Assembly (NCBI GenBank): GCA_964644705.1
Contig: CAZXYF010000057.1
Location: 1-16,522 of the forward strand
DNA length: 16,522 nucleotides
From: CAZXYF01 sp964644705
GTDB lineage: Bacteria > Planctomycetota > Brocadiia > SM23-32
Direction: 5' to 3'
Both the position numbers and the translations under genes were made by a program. A model generated the notes under the pieces. The model had not been told where the DNA came from and ran no database searches. It saw only the letters and a program-made list of their open reading frames with translations. Shown here piece by piece: positions 8,046 through 16,330 of this stretch. Every line of letters starts with the position of its first letter. Position 1 is the first letter of the stretch.

Positions 8046-9380
8046 TCAGCTTTCGTCACGTGAATCTTCAGCTTCGCCGAAAAGGGTCAGGGCGGTTGAT
8101 TTCGTAATATGCACGGGCAGGATATCACCGGGTTGAGCGGTGGGGGAGGAGAAGACCACGATATCGTTCTCGCGCGTTCTCCCCCGCCATTTTCCCTCCT
8201 CCGGATGCGTCTCATTCTCTTCCTCGCACAGCACCTCCCGGGTTGTTCCGACAAGGCTCTGCCGACGTTCAGCATCGACTTCCTTCTGGGCGGACAGCAG
8301 TTGCTGCTGGCGGTCTCTCTTGACCTGGTCCGGTACATCATCCTCCATCTCCGCCGCCCGGGTATCCGGCCGGGGGGAATAGCGGAAAATGTAGCTCTGC
8401 TGGAACCCGACGTCATGGACCAGCTCGAGCGTTTTCTGGAAATCCTCATCGGTCTCGCCCGGGAATCCCACGATAAAATCGCTGGCGAAGGCCATATCCG
8501 GCACCAGAGCGCGCCCCATCCGCACCACATCCAGATAGTGTTCGCGGGTGTAGTGACGGTTCATTCGTTCCAGCACGGCATCGGATCCGCTCTGAGCCGC
8601 CATGTGCACGTGTTCACAGACTTTGTCGAGATCGGCCACGGCCCGGAGGATCGCCTCGTTCATGTCGCGCGGATGGCTGGTGATGAACCGGATGCGCCCC
8701 AGCCCATCGACCTCATTCACTTCGTGCAGCAGCCTGTCCAGCGACGCGTCGTCGTCGCGATCATTGCCGTAGGAATTGACGTTCTGCCCCAGCAGATTCA
8801 CCTCCACGGCGCCCTCCTCCACCAGGCGCTGAACCTCGGTTTTGATCTCCCCCATCGGCCGGCTTTTCTCTCGTCCTCGCACGTGGGGGACGATGCAGTA
8901 GGCACAGAAATTGTTGCATCCGCGCATGATGCTGACGTAGGCCTGATGTCCCACCAGCCGGGATTCCGGGGCCGGTTGGGATTCAAGGGGATCCTGATCC
9001 AGGGCGACGATGCTTTCACCGGTTTCCCGGATGTGATTCAGGTAATCGGGAATCTGAAGGAAGCGTCGCGTGCCACAGACCAGGTTGACGAAGGGGAATT
9101 TATGGGTCAGTTGCTCGCCCATTCGTTGCGCCATACAGCCGGTAACACCCAGGATGAAATCCGGGTCCTCTTCGGCGCGCTCGCGAAATGTGCCCAGATG
9201 GGAGAGAACGCGATTTTCAGCCTGATCGCGCACGCTGCATGTGTTGTAGAGAACGACGCCGGCATCCTCCTGATCGGCCACCGGCACGTAATCATGGCGC
9301 TGGAGCGCAGCCTGGATCAGCTCGCTGTCCAGCTTATTCATCTGGCAGCCGAAGGTCGTGATGTGGAAAGTCTTCTTCAT
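8046..9380 (-). CDS. miaB: tRNA-2-methylthio-N6-dimethylallyladenosine synthase MiaB
   Basis: A 444-residue radical-SAM methylthiotransferase that adds the 2-methylthio group to i6A37 of tRNAs reading UNN codons. The N-terminal UPF0004 domain carries cluster cysteines C12 (FGCQMN), C48 (YNTCSVRDQAENR) and C82 (TGCMAQR). The radical-SAM core has C155, C159 and C162 in RGCNNFCAYCIVPHVRG. NLLGQNVNSYG and MHMAAQSGSD-type segments follow (here VHMAAQSGSDAVLERMNR), with a TRAM RNA-binding domain over about the last 70 residues. The length is normal for MiaB, and the pattern favours MiaB over RimO or MtaB. The ATG start matches the usual MKKxFHIxTFGCQMN beginning, though no strong ribosome-binding site precedes it. 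It is separated by 181 bases from the downstream sulfatase gene and by 291 bases from the mutase-like gene, so it is probably its own unit. Confidence 0.97.
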   Translation of the reverse strand: MKKTFHITTFGCQMNKLDSELIQAALQRHDYVPVADQEDAGVVLYNTCSVRDQAENRVLSHLGTFRERAEEDPDFILGVTGCMAQRMGEQLTHKFPFVNLVCGTRRFLQIPDYLNHIRETGESIVALDQDPLESQPAPESRLVGHQAYVSIMRGCNNFCAYCIVPHVRGREKSRPMGEIKTEVQRLVEEGAVEVNLLGQNVNSYGNDRDDDASLDRLLHEVNEVDGLGRIRFITSHPRDMNEAILRAVADLDKVCEHVHMAAQSGSDAVLERMNRHYTREHYLDVVRMGRALVPDMAFASDFIVGFPGETDEDFQKTLELVHDVGFQQSYIFRYSPRPDTRAAEMEDDVPDQVKRDRQQQLLSAQKEVDAERRQSLVGTTREVLCEEENETHPEEGKWRGRTRENDIVVFSSPTAQPGDILPVHITKSTALTLFGEAEDSRDES

Positions 9381-9425
9381 CGCAGTTGTGGTTGATTCAG
9401 GATCGTCGGGAATCAGGAGACATGA

Positions 9426-9434
9426 ATCATATCA
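9426..9434 (-). promoter_or_regulatory. Candidate extended -10 promoter for miaB
   Basis: On the minus strand the bases read TGATATGAT, an extended -10 (TG, one base, TATGAT, five of six matches), 46 bases upstream of the miaB ATG. No good -35 is present. The rest of the 291-base gap (9381-9671) shows only a G+C hairpin next to the mutase-like gene stop. Confidence 0.35.
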
Positions 9435-9645
9435 GGTTGAAGCGTTTTTGGCCATTGGTCTTGAAACAGTTCTGTCCAAAACGTTCCGAAATGGATTTCT
9501 CACGGGATCTCAGCTTATTTTGAGGCCGGGATACCGTTTCTCTCGCAAACAAGCCCCTATCATGTTCAGGGAGGTGTATCTAAAATCTTCACCTCAGTCA
9601 CCGCTGGTGGAGACGATGATAAATTGGTGTTTTAGCTGCGCGGAG

Positions 9646-9666
9646 TGCCGCCCCGCGATGGCGGCA
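9646..9666 (-). terminator. GC hairpin just after the mutase-like gene, possible terminator
   Basis: Arms TGCCGCC and GGCGGCA (9646-9652 and 9660-9666) form a perfect seven-base stem with a seven-base loop, starting six bases past the stop codon of the minus-strand gene. There is no T tract after it, so it may be only a transcript-stabilising hairpin or a Rho-dependent end. Confidence 0.3.
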
Positions 9667-9671
9667 ACGGA

Positions 9672-11210
9672 TCATTCCAGCCTCTGCGCCCCATGCCCAC
9701 GCAGCACGCGATCAACCATATCCTGGCCGCGCTGTTTCTTGGACTCGCCGCGTCCCTCGACGGTCAGTTCCAAACGAGTGCTGTCCTCGGGGGCTTTGCG
9801 CAGGTTAAACCACCAGTCGTTGAACCGGCAGGTCAGACCTTCCACCGAATCACGGTCCGCCTCTTGAAACTCCGCTTTGACCTCCTCAAGAGCAGCATCG
9901 CATTCCTCCTCGGACGGCAATTTGTAGGGGAGCTGGCCCACGTAATCGTAGCGGGAGACTTCCTGGGCCAGACTCGACATTGATTGTTCGGTTCGGGAAA
10001 GAAGCGAACACATCAGGAGCAGAGCAACGGTTGGCGAGGCGCCGCCAAACATGTCCCGAAAGTAATGTTGTCCGCTCAGATTGCCGGCATAGACCGAATC
10101 CTGATCGCGCGTGGTTCGGGAGAGGGAAAGCGGATCGGACGCGACGCGGAGCGGGCTTCCACTGCCCTGCAGTATCTCCTCCCGCACCGCAGCGGTGAAC
10201 CGCAGATCGTAGGCAATCCGCGCACCGGGCATCCGATGCAACAGCTCGCGGGCGAGTAGCGCCGAGACCGCATCATGCCGCAAACGCTGTCCGTCCTCAT
10301 CGTAGAAGGCGCAGCTGGATCCATCGTAGTTGACGGCGATGCCCACCTGAGCACCGGAGGAGCGGATTCGATCACCAATGGATCGGTCAATCTCCTGGCT
10401 GGGATGTGGCTGACCGACGAAATGGGATCGTCGATCGGGTTCAGCATGACTCCGCACCACTGAGACCGGCAGTTTGGATAGAACATAGGGGATGATGCGA
10501 CCCGGGATGCCGCAGGCGCCATCCACCGCCACCTTCATCTGTCCAAGCTGGGGAGCAAACTTGAGGACAAAGGATCGGTATTTCTCCAGGATATCCTCGC
10601 TGGAATCGCGGCCGGGTGATTTGCTCCGCCCGGGTTTGAGCCGGCGGGAGATCAGGCCCACCTTATCCAGCCCGGTATCGAAGGTCAGCGGAACGCCGTT
10701 ATGGCGATAGAGGCGCACTCCGTTGACATCGAGTGCATTCTGCCCTCCGGAAATGAAGGCCGCCGAGCCGAGTTTACGGGTCCCCAGCATGAAATGGAGC
10801 ATATCGGGCATGGAGGTGCCGATCCGGATGGTGCTGAGCCCGCCCGCATTGGCACCTTCGCAGAAGACCCGGGCAAAATTCCGCGAATTGTTGCGTGCGT
10901 CACACCCCACCACCATCGTGGGTTTTCCGCCGAACTCGGCACGGAGGTACTGGGCAGCGGCGGTGCCGATCTTGCGCATCACATATTCATTGATTTCGTC
11001 GGGCACCTGGCCGACGACGCCCAACCGCCCGAAGATGTTGCTCTTGACCTTGGGGTCGGTGGAGGGGCCTTCATCGGGACGTCGCTCGCAGTGTTTGCAG
11101 AGGAGGCATTTCGGGTACTGATTCGCCTGCCTTGCCCGGCAAATAGCTATCGAGATGTCATATTGTTCGCCCGGACATCGCCGCGCATCATTGTTGTCTG
11201 GTGGACTCAT
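9672..11210 (-). CDS. Phosphohexomutase-like protein with degenerate active site and N-terminal Cys cluster
   Basis: A 512-residue homologue of phosphomannomutase/phosphoglucomutase (alpha-D-phosphohexomutase family). The four-domain pattern is clear: IFGRLGVVGQVPDEIN (59-74), VVGCDARNNS (100-109), VDGACGIPGRIIPYVL (229-244), AEPDRRSHFVGQPHP (256-270), GIAVNYDG (290-297) and WWFNLR (466-471). All four active-site loops are altered. The phosphoserine motif TASHNP reads SGGQNA (154-159), with Gly at the Ser position in ungapped alignment. The metal loop DGDxDR reads NYDGSS (294-299). The sugar loop GGExSGH reads AGNLSGQ (375-381). The phosphate loop RPSxTEP reads RKAPEDS (471-477). A cysteine cluster (C24, C35, C38, C41) precedes the fold and could bind zinc. 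It is probably a pseudoenzyme or has changed chemistry. The start at 11210 overlaps the end of fxsA by 23 bases, with GGAGG upstream, which suggests coupling; an earlier in-frame ATG at 11270 lies inside fxsA. Confidence 0.88.
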   Translation of the reverse strand: MSPPDNNDARRCPGEQYDISIAICRARQANQYPKCLLCKHCERRPDEGPSTDPKVKSNIFGRLGVVGQVPDEINEYVMRKIGTAAAQYLRAEFGGKPTMVVGCDARNNSRNFARVFCEGANAGGLSTIRIGTSMPDMLHFMLGTRKLGSAAFISGGQNALDVNGVRLYRHNGVPLTFDTGLDKVGLISRRLKPGRSKSPGRDSSEDILEKYRSFVLKFAPQLGQMKVAVDGACGIPGRIIPYVLSKLPVSVVRSHAEPDRRSHFVGQPHPSQEIDRSIGDRIRSSGAQVGIAVNYDGSSCAFYDEDGQRLRHDAVSALLARELLHRMPGARIAYDLRFTAAVREEILQGSGSPLRVASDPLSLSRTTRDQDSVYAGNLSGQHYFRDMFGGASPTVALLLMCSLLSRTEQSMSSLAQEVSRYDYVGQLPYKLPSEEECDAALEEVKAEFQEADRDSVEGLTCRFNDWWFNLRKAPEDSTRLELTVEGRGESKKQRGQDMVDRVLRGHGAQRLE

Positions 11211-11667
11211 CGCGTTCTTCGTCCTCCAATGGTGGTGATCCCGGCGGGGGCTCTTCGCTGATCGGGCCAAATCCCGCCTGTTTATAGATTTCGACTCGAC
11301 CTTCCTCGGTTTTCCTCTGTATCCAGCGTTTTAGCAGTCCGCGAATGGCGTGTCGTGTGAACGGAATCAATACGAGAAACCCGACGGTGTCCGTGAGCAC
11401 TCCCGGCGTCACCAGCAGCGCTCCCGCCACAAGGATCATGGCCCCTTCGATCAGGGCGTTTCCGGGAACATCGCCGTCGTGGAGTTTCCTCTGGATACGG
11501 GTCAGCACGCGCAGTCCCTCTGATCGGGCCAGTATACCGCCCACAACGCCCGTGGCCAGAATGAGAAGCAGAGTCGCTCCTATGCTGAACCTGTGGGCCA
11601 GATAAATCAGCACGTACAGTTCAGCGATGGGCGTGATCGTGAGCAGTAATATGAGCTTCCAGAGCAT
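11188..11667 (-). CDS. fxsA: FxsA family membrane protein
   Basis: A 159-residue inner-membrane protein of the FxsA family. E. coli FxsA, when overproduced, relieves F-plasmid exclusion of phage T7; the physiological role is unknown. Hydrophobic segments cover about residues 2-23, 28-46 and 72-102. Family landmarks are PIAELYVLI (13-21), ATGVVGGILAR (38-48), GALLVTPGVLTDTVGFLVLIP (82-102) and a basic stretch RHAIRGLLKRW. The tail is acidic and proline-rich. The ATG at 11667 begins MLWKLILLLT, directly at the membrane segment, with GAGGA just upstream; an upstream in-frame ATG at 11790 would add 41 unrelated residues. It overlaps the mutase-like gene by 23 bases and is divergent from the metallophosphoesterase gene. 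Confidence 0.9.
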   Translation of the reverse strand: MLWKLILLLTITPIAELYVLIYLAHRFSIGATLLLILATGVVGGILARSEGLRVLTRIQRKLHDGDVPGNALIEGAMILVAGALLVTPGVLTDTVGFLVLIPFTRHAIRGLLKRWIQRKTEEGRVEIYKQAGFGPISEEPPPGSPPLEDEERDESTRQQ

Positions 11668-11825
11668 GGTTTCCTCTGATGCGACAGGTTGACGACCCCG
11701 GAAGGGGCGAATACACTTTAGACCTCGCAGGTTCTTTGCGCCCCGGATGGCCCGATGCGTCCCAGGTGAATATGATCGGGTCAGCTTCAACCACGATGGG
11801 CGTTCTGCTGGCGGGGCGAGTGTTT

Positions 11826-11835
11826 ATTGTACGAT
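11826..11835. promoter_or_regulatory. ATTGTACGAT near-palindrome before the metallophosphoesterase gene
   Basis: This ten-base element lies 37 bases upstream of the ATG at 11873 and differs by one base from the perfect palindrome ATCGTACGAT at 12821-12830, before the response regulator gene. It may be a shared operator, or it may simply be the -10 region (TACGAT, or TATCAT just downstream). With two sites only, the case is weak. Confidence 0.3.
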
Positions 11836-11872
11836 ATCATTGGTTGTCTTTCAGGATAAAGAGGAGGGAGAA

Positions 11873-12790
11873 ATGGCATGGATCGTGCTGATAGTGGGCA
11901 TCACCCTCCTTGCCGGAGTGGTTCTGGCTCTGTATATGATTTTGATCGAACCGCGATGGTTCCGAACCTGGCGGGTAGAGATTCCCGCCCGCGCGGATCG
12001 ATCAGACGGTGAGGTCGTTTTGGAATGCGGTGGAATTCCTCCGCTCCGGATTCTCCACGTGACCGACACTCATTTCGGCCTCAAGGACGGCCCCAAATTG
12101 GATTTTCTGAGCCGGGTGGCCGCCGAAGACTACGACTTTGCGTTCCTTACCGGTGATCTGATCGAGACCCCCGACGGTATTGACTCCTGTGAGAGCTTCA
12201 TACGGCAATTATCCCCACGAATCGGGGCGTATGCCGTTCTGGGGGGGCATGATTATTACCACAGCGACGATTTGATGGACAAATACGCCACCCTGACCGA
12301 ACCCTCTCCGGAACCATTCTTGAACGCCTCCCCGAATCCGACAGAGCAACTCAGAGGACTTCTGGAAAGTTATGATCTGGAGGTGTTGTCTGACGAGAAT
12401 CGGCAGGTAAGCCTCCCCAATGGCGAGAAACTTGCTCTGATCGGATTGCGGGATGCCTACCTGTTCGATTGCAATTACGAACGTGCGTGGGCCGGTGTAT
12501 CAAGCGATGTGCCTCAGATTGTCCTGGCCCATAGTCCCGACGTGTTGGATGAAGTATGTCGGCATGACACGGACCTGGCATTCTTCGGACATACGCACGG
12601 CGGCCAGGTCCGATTCCCCCTCATCGGCGCCCTCGTCACCCGGTCCCATCTGCCCGGTGAGCGTGCTCGGGGGGTATTCCGACGGGGCGAGACCGTTTAC
12701 ACCCTCAACAGGGGAGTTGGGGCTGGGCAGAGATCCAATTTTCGCCTGCTTTGCCGCCCCGAGGTGACCCTGCTTCAGGTCACTCAGTAA
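11873..12790 (+). CDS. Membrane-anchored calcineurin-like metallophosphoesterase (YaeI-like)
   Basis: A 305-residue protein with an N-terminal membrane anchor (about residues 2-25) and a metallophosphoesterase domain from residue 58. Metal-site motifs are DTHFG (D65, H67), GDLIE (D95), GGHDY (125-128), AHSPD (H220) and GHTHGGQ (H240, H242). The order matches the YaeI/YkuE branch, which includes membrane-associated phosphodiesterases and LpxG-type enzymes acting on lipid A precursors; the substrate here is not determined. The GNHD motif normally supplies an Asn metal ligand, but here it reads GGHD (G125), unusual for the family. The start at 11873 follows an excellent ribosome-binding site, GAGGAGGGAG; the open frame extends upstream to 11747 without support. 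The gene is divergent from fxsA and is followed 110 bases later by the response regulator gene. Confidence 0.92.
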   Translation: MAWIVLIVGITLLAGVVLALYMILIEPRWFRTWRVEIPARADRSDGEVVLECGGIPPLRILHVTDTHFGLKDGPKLDFLSRVAAEDYDFAFLTGDLIETPDGIDSCESFIRQLSPRIGAYAVLGGHDYYHSDDLMDKYATLTEPSPEPFLNASPNPTEQLRGLLESYDLEVLSDENRQVSLPNGEKLALIGLRDAYLFDCNYERAWAGVSSDVPQIVLAHSPDVLDEVCRHDTDLAFFGHTHGGQVRFPLIGALVTRSHLPGERARGVFRRGETVYTLNRGVGAGQRSNFRLLCRPEVTLLQVTQ

Positions 12791-12795
12791 CTCGC

Positions 12796-12825
12796 TTGAC
12801 ACCCCTGAGTCTTCTGATGTATCGT
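12796..12825 (+). promoter_or_regulatory. Sigma70-like promoter for the response regulator gene, with palindrome at -10
   Basis: A perfect TTGACA (12796-12801) is followed after 18 bases by TATCGT (12820-12825), four of six matches. The -10 lies within the perfect ten-base palindrome ATCGTACGAT (12821-12830), a natural position for a repressor or autoregulator. Transcription would start near 12832, upstream of both possible start codons. Confidence 0.5.
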
Positions 12826-12900
12826 ACGATTTACGGGACAGGATGATGGATTGGTGGTATGTCTTATCAGTATGGGGTTCTTACTGGACAGGGAAATCAA

Positions 12901-14316
12901 ATGGGCACTGAATCCGCAGAGCAAACTCCAGAGGGTTATTGTGGGGTTACAACGCTGGTCATCACCCAGGATGATTCTCTTCGAGAAACGGTATCCGCGC
13001 TTCTGGAACCGCATTGCCATCAGGTTCTGACGATGGGAGATGCGGCGAAAGGACTGACGGCACTGGCCGATGAAAAACCCGAATTCGTCGTTGTGGATCT
13101 GACTGATGCGGAGGAGAAAGGTCTGCGGTTGTTGCGGGCCTCCCGCGAAGTCGCTCCCATCAGCAAAGTTCTGGCGTTTGTGGACGATCAGGACATGAAT
13201 CAGGCCGTGTCGGCGATCAAAGGGGGAGCCTCGGACTGTCTGGCGAAACCGATCCACGCTGATCATTTTCTGGAAGCCTCCAAAAAGGCCATTGAGAAGA
13301 TCGAAGCCCGAATGCGCCGCGAACGCGGTCTTCAACCCCTGGGATACTGGTCAGACGGAAAGGTCATTGTGGGTCGAAGCCCCCCAATGAAGGAAGTGTG
13401 GGATCGAATCGACATGGTGCGCGATGTCTCCAGTAACGTTCTGATACAGGGGGAGACGGGGACGGGAAAAGAGCTGGTTGCCCATGCCATTCACCATCGC
13501 AGCCCGCGGGCGGAGGGCCCGTTCGTCAAACTCAACTGCGGCGCCATCCCCAAAGATTTGCTGGAAAGTGAGCTTTTCGGCCACGAAAAAGGCGCTTTCA
13601 CGGGTGCTCTGCAACAGCGCATCGGCCGATTCGAGATGGCCGATGGGGGCACAATACTCCTGGATGAGATTGGCGATATGCCGTTGGACCTGCAGGTCAA
13701 ACTGCTGGGAGTCCTCCAGGACCGCTTTATCCAGCGGGTTGGTGGACATGAAAAAATCCCGGTGGATGTGCGCATCCTTGCGGCCACCCATCAGGATCTG
13801 AAAAAGGCCATCGAAGAAGGCGATTTCCGGGAGGATCTTTTCTATCGACTCAACGTCATCACCATCGATCTACCCCCACTCCGGGCACGACGGCAGGACA
13901 TTCCCCTGCTGGTCAACCACTTTCTGCGGATTTATACCGAGCAGACGGGGCGGGAGGTGGAAGGGGTCACTGAATCCGCCATGAAAATGCTCTCGCAGTA
14001 TGATTACCCCGGGAATGTGCGACAACTGGAAAACATCATCGAAAGCAGCGTCGTGCTCTGTCAGAATGACGAGGTAACCGTGGATGAACTCCCCCGCGAG
14101 GTAACCGACAAAGGTCAGACGGGGCCGGAGATGGTGTTCCAGCCGGGTATGAGTCTGGAGGATATGGAACGTCAGTGCATCATCGAAACCCTGCGGTATA
14201 CCGGTGGGAATAAGAAAGAAGCCGCCGAAATGCTGGGAATAACCGCGCGCTCGATTTACCGGAAACTGAAAAGCTACAACATCGAGAATAACGCCTTCCA
14301 GGCCATCGCGGAATAA
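12901..14316 (+). CDS. Sigma54-dependent NtrC-type response regulator
   Basis: A 471-residue transcriptional activator. The receiver domain (about 16-130) has the acidic pair D24-D25, phospho-acceptor D66 (VVVDLTD) and K116 (LAKP), but the usual switch Thr/Ser is Val (V94). The AAA+ domain follows: Walker A GETGTGKE (184-191), the sigma54-contact GAFTGA loop (231-236), Walker B TILLDEIGD (251-259), FREDLFYRLNV (309-319) and YPGNVRQLEN (369-378). The C-terminus has a Fis-type helix-turn-helix (NKKEAAEMLGITARSIYRKL, 437-456). It should activate sigma54 promoters by ATP-driven remodelling. No histidine kinase is adjacent, so its partner lies elsewhere. AGGGA six bases before the ATG at 12901 favours this start; an in-frame ATG at 12859 would add 14 residues. 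Confidence 0.95.
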   Translation: MGTESAEQTPEGYCGVTTLVITQDDSLRETVSALLEPHCHQVLTMGDAAKGLTALADEKPEFVVVDLTDAEEKGLRLLRASREVAPISKVLAFVDDQDMNQAVSAIKGGASDCLAKPIHADHFLEASKKAIEKIEARMRRERGLQPLGYWSDGKVIVGRSPPMKEVWDRIDMVRDVSSNVLIQGETGTGKELVAHAIHHRSPRAEGPFVKLNCGAIPKDLLESELFGHEKGAFTGALQQRIGRFEMADGGTILLDEIGDMPLDLQVKLLGVLQDRFIQRVGGHEKIPVDVRILAATHQDLKKAIEEGDFREDLFYRLNVITIDLPPLRARRQDIPLLVNHFLRIYTEQTGREVEGVTESAMKMLSQYDYPGNVRQLENIIESSVVLCQNDEVTVDELPREVTDKGQTGPEMVFQPGMSLEDMERQCIIETLRYTGGNKKEAAEMLGITARSIYRKLKSYNIENNAFQAIAE

Positions 14317-14410
14317 AGCTGTCGAGCCCCACAAAACATCCACAGGCCCTTCTGACTCCTCCCATTTCACCTCCCGCCCAAGTCCACCCCGACCAACTGA
14401 TACAACCTTT

Positions 14411-14446
14411 CGGGGACATTCCACGGCGACGGCAATGATGTCCCCG
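14411..14446. repeat. Nine-base inverted repeat at the edge of the array
   Basis: CGGGGACAT (14411-14419) and ATGTCCCCG (14438-14446) are perfect inverted arms around an 18-base loop. The right arm forms the first bases of the first repeat unit. It could act as an end-of-transcript hairpin for the response regulator gene, but there is no T tract. Confidence 0.45.
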
Positions 14447-14804
14447 CGGATGATATAGATACCCACGCGGATGTTTCCGAGGGTAAAGGCCGTTCATCCG
14501 GGTGGGTGTTGCTACCATCCGGGTGGAAACTTTAGGAGGGCCGGGTTGCGGCAGGGAGATGTCCCCGCGGATGATATAGATACCCACGCGGATGTTTCCG
14601 AGGNNNNNNNNNNNNNNNNNNNNNNNNNNNNNNNNNNNNNNNNNNNNNNNNNNNNNNNNNNNNNNNNNNNNNNNNNNNNNNNNNNNNNNNNNNNNNNNNN
14701 NNNCCCGCGGATGATATAGATACCCACGCGGATGTTTCCGAGGATAAAAGGCCGTTCATCCGAGTGGGTGTTAATACCATCCGGGTGGCCATTTTAGCAT
14801 CCGG
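14437..14804. repeat. Array of 121-bp-period dyad repeats
   Basis: A 46-base core occurs at 14437-14482 and 14558-14603 without a difference, giving a 121-base period, and again from 14704 after the gap (40 bases visible). In each unit with both arms visible, two 32-base arms face each other: 14442-14473 and 14495-14526, with 24 of 32 positions pairing, spacer 21; and about 14703-14734 and 14757-14788, with 25 of 32 pairing, spacer 22. Each arm holds two CATCCGsGTGG-like boxes 21 bases apart, so a unit has four boxes, two per orientation. The 46-base core is unchanged between copies, while the right arms differ at a few positions. The site, between convergent genes, fits a BIME-like palindromic repeat or a protein-binding array. 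No coding, transposase or CRISPR features are present. Confidence 0.85.
14604..14703. other. Assembly gap of 100 N
   Basis: Exactly 100 N, the usual placeholder for a gap of unknown or estimated size. It starts right after the second copy of the 46-base core and ends within the first bases of the next one. The break is therefore most likely due to the repeat, and further copies may be missing. Confidence 0.97.
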
Positions 14805-14895
14805 AACCGATCAGAAAAGTTCCTCATCCCGGGCCTGCAGCCTTTGCCGTGACAGTGATTGATAAAGGAGATTGCCCCATCGACGGCTTGAACCC

Positions 14896-16155
<1,260 letters not shown>

Positions 16156-16236
16156 TGAGTCTTCCCTCCAGAGAATAAAAATATTTATTAAAGGCACAGC
16201 AGAGGTGTGCTGTTCCTCGATATCGCGAGAGAAAAT

Positions 16237-16265
16237 AGTATACTTTCCCCGCGGCGCAGAATAAA
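16237..16265 (-). promoter_or_regulatory. Candidate promoter for icd
   Basis: On the minus strand TATACT (16237-16242, five of six) is preceded at 17 bases by TTTATT (16260-16265), a poor -35. The leader would be about 75 bases and AT-rich. This is the best promoter-like site in the 175 bases upstream of icd. Confidence 0.3.
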
Positions 16266-16330
16266 GTGAGGCTATCGGAAAGATACCCCCAGCGCGGTTT
16301 GCCGTGTTGTTTTTGGGGGGCCGTGTCGGA

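Larger units (their letters stand above)
14317..14895. other. Convergent gene-free region, 579 bp, with repeat array and assembly gap
   Basis: This lies between the ends of the response regulator gene and icd. Positions 14317-14410 show nothing recognisable. A nine-base inverted repeat follows (14411-14446), then the repeat array (14437-14804) with 100 N inside it, then about 90 bases of unremarkable sequence. Open frames crossing it on the minus strand repeat the same short peptide and run through the N block, so they reflect the repeats rather than genes. Confidence 0.7.

Noticed and set aside
8109..9395. A 428-codon open frame on the plus strand opposite miaB
   Set aside because: It lies wholly on the reverse strand of a certain miaB, its peptide shows no recognisable domain, and such long antisense frames are common in this GC-rich DNA.
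9672..11270. Longer start for the mutase-like gene at 11270
   Set aside because: The extra 20 residues lie inside the fxsA coding region, are highly basic and unlike the family; the ATG at 11210 has the typical overlap position.
14180..14587. Minus-strand frames encoding repeated MGIYIIRGD and YLYHPRG-type peptides
   Set aside because: They arise from the 121-bp repeats, overlap the regulator gene or run into the N block, and lack a start site with support. The same DNA gives such peptides in more than one frame.
14437..14804. CRISPR array
   Set aside because: The period is 121 bases, with internal dyads and partly conserved 'spacers'; there are no short uniform spacers and no cas genes in the window.
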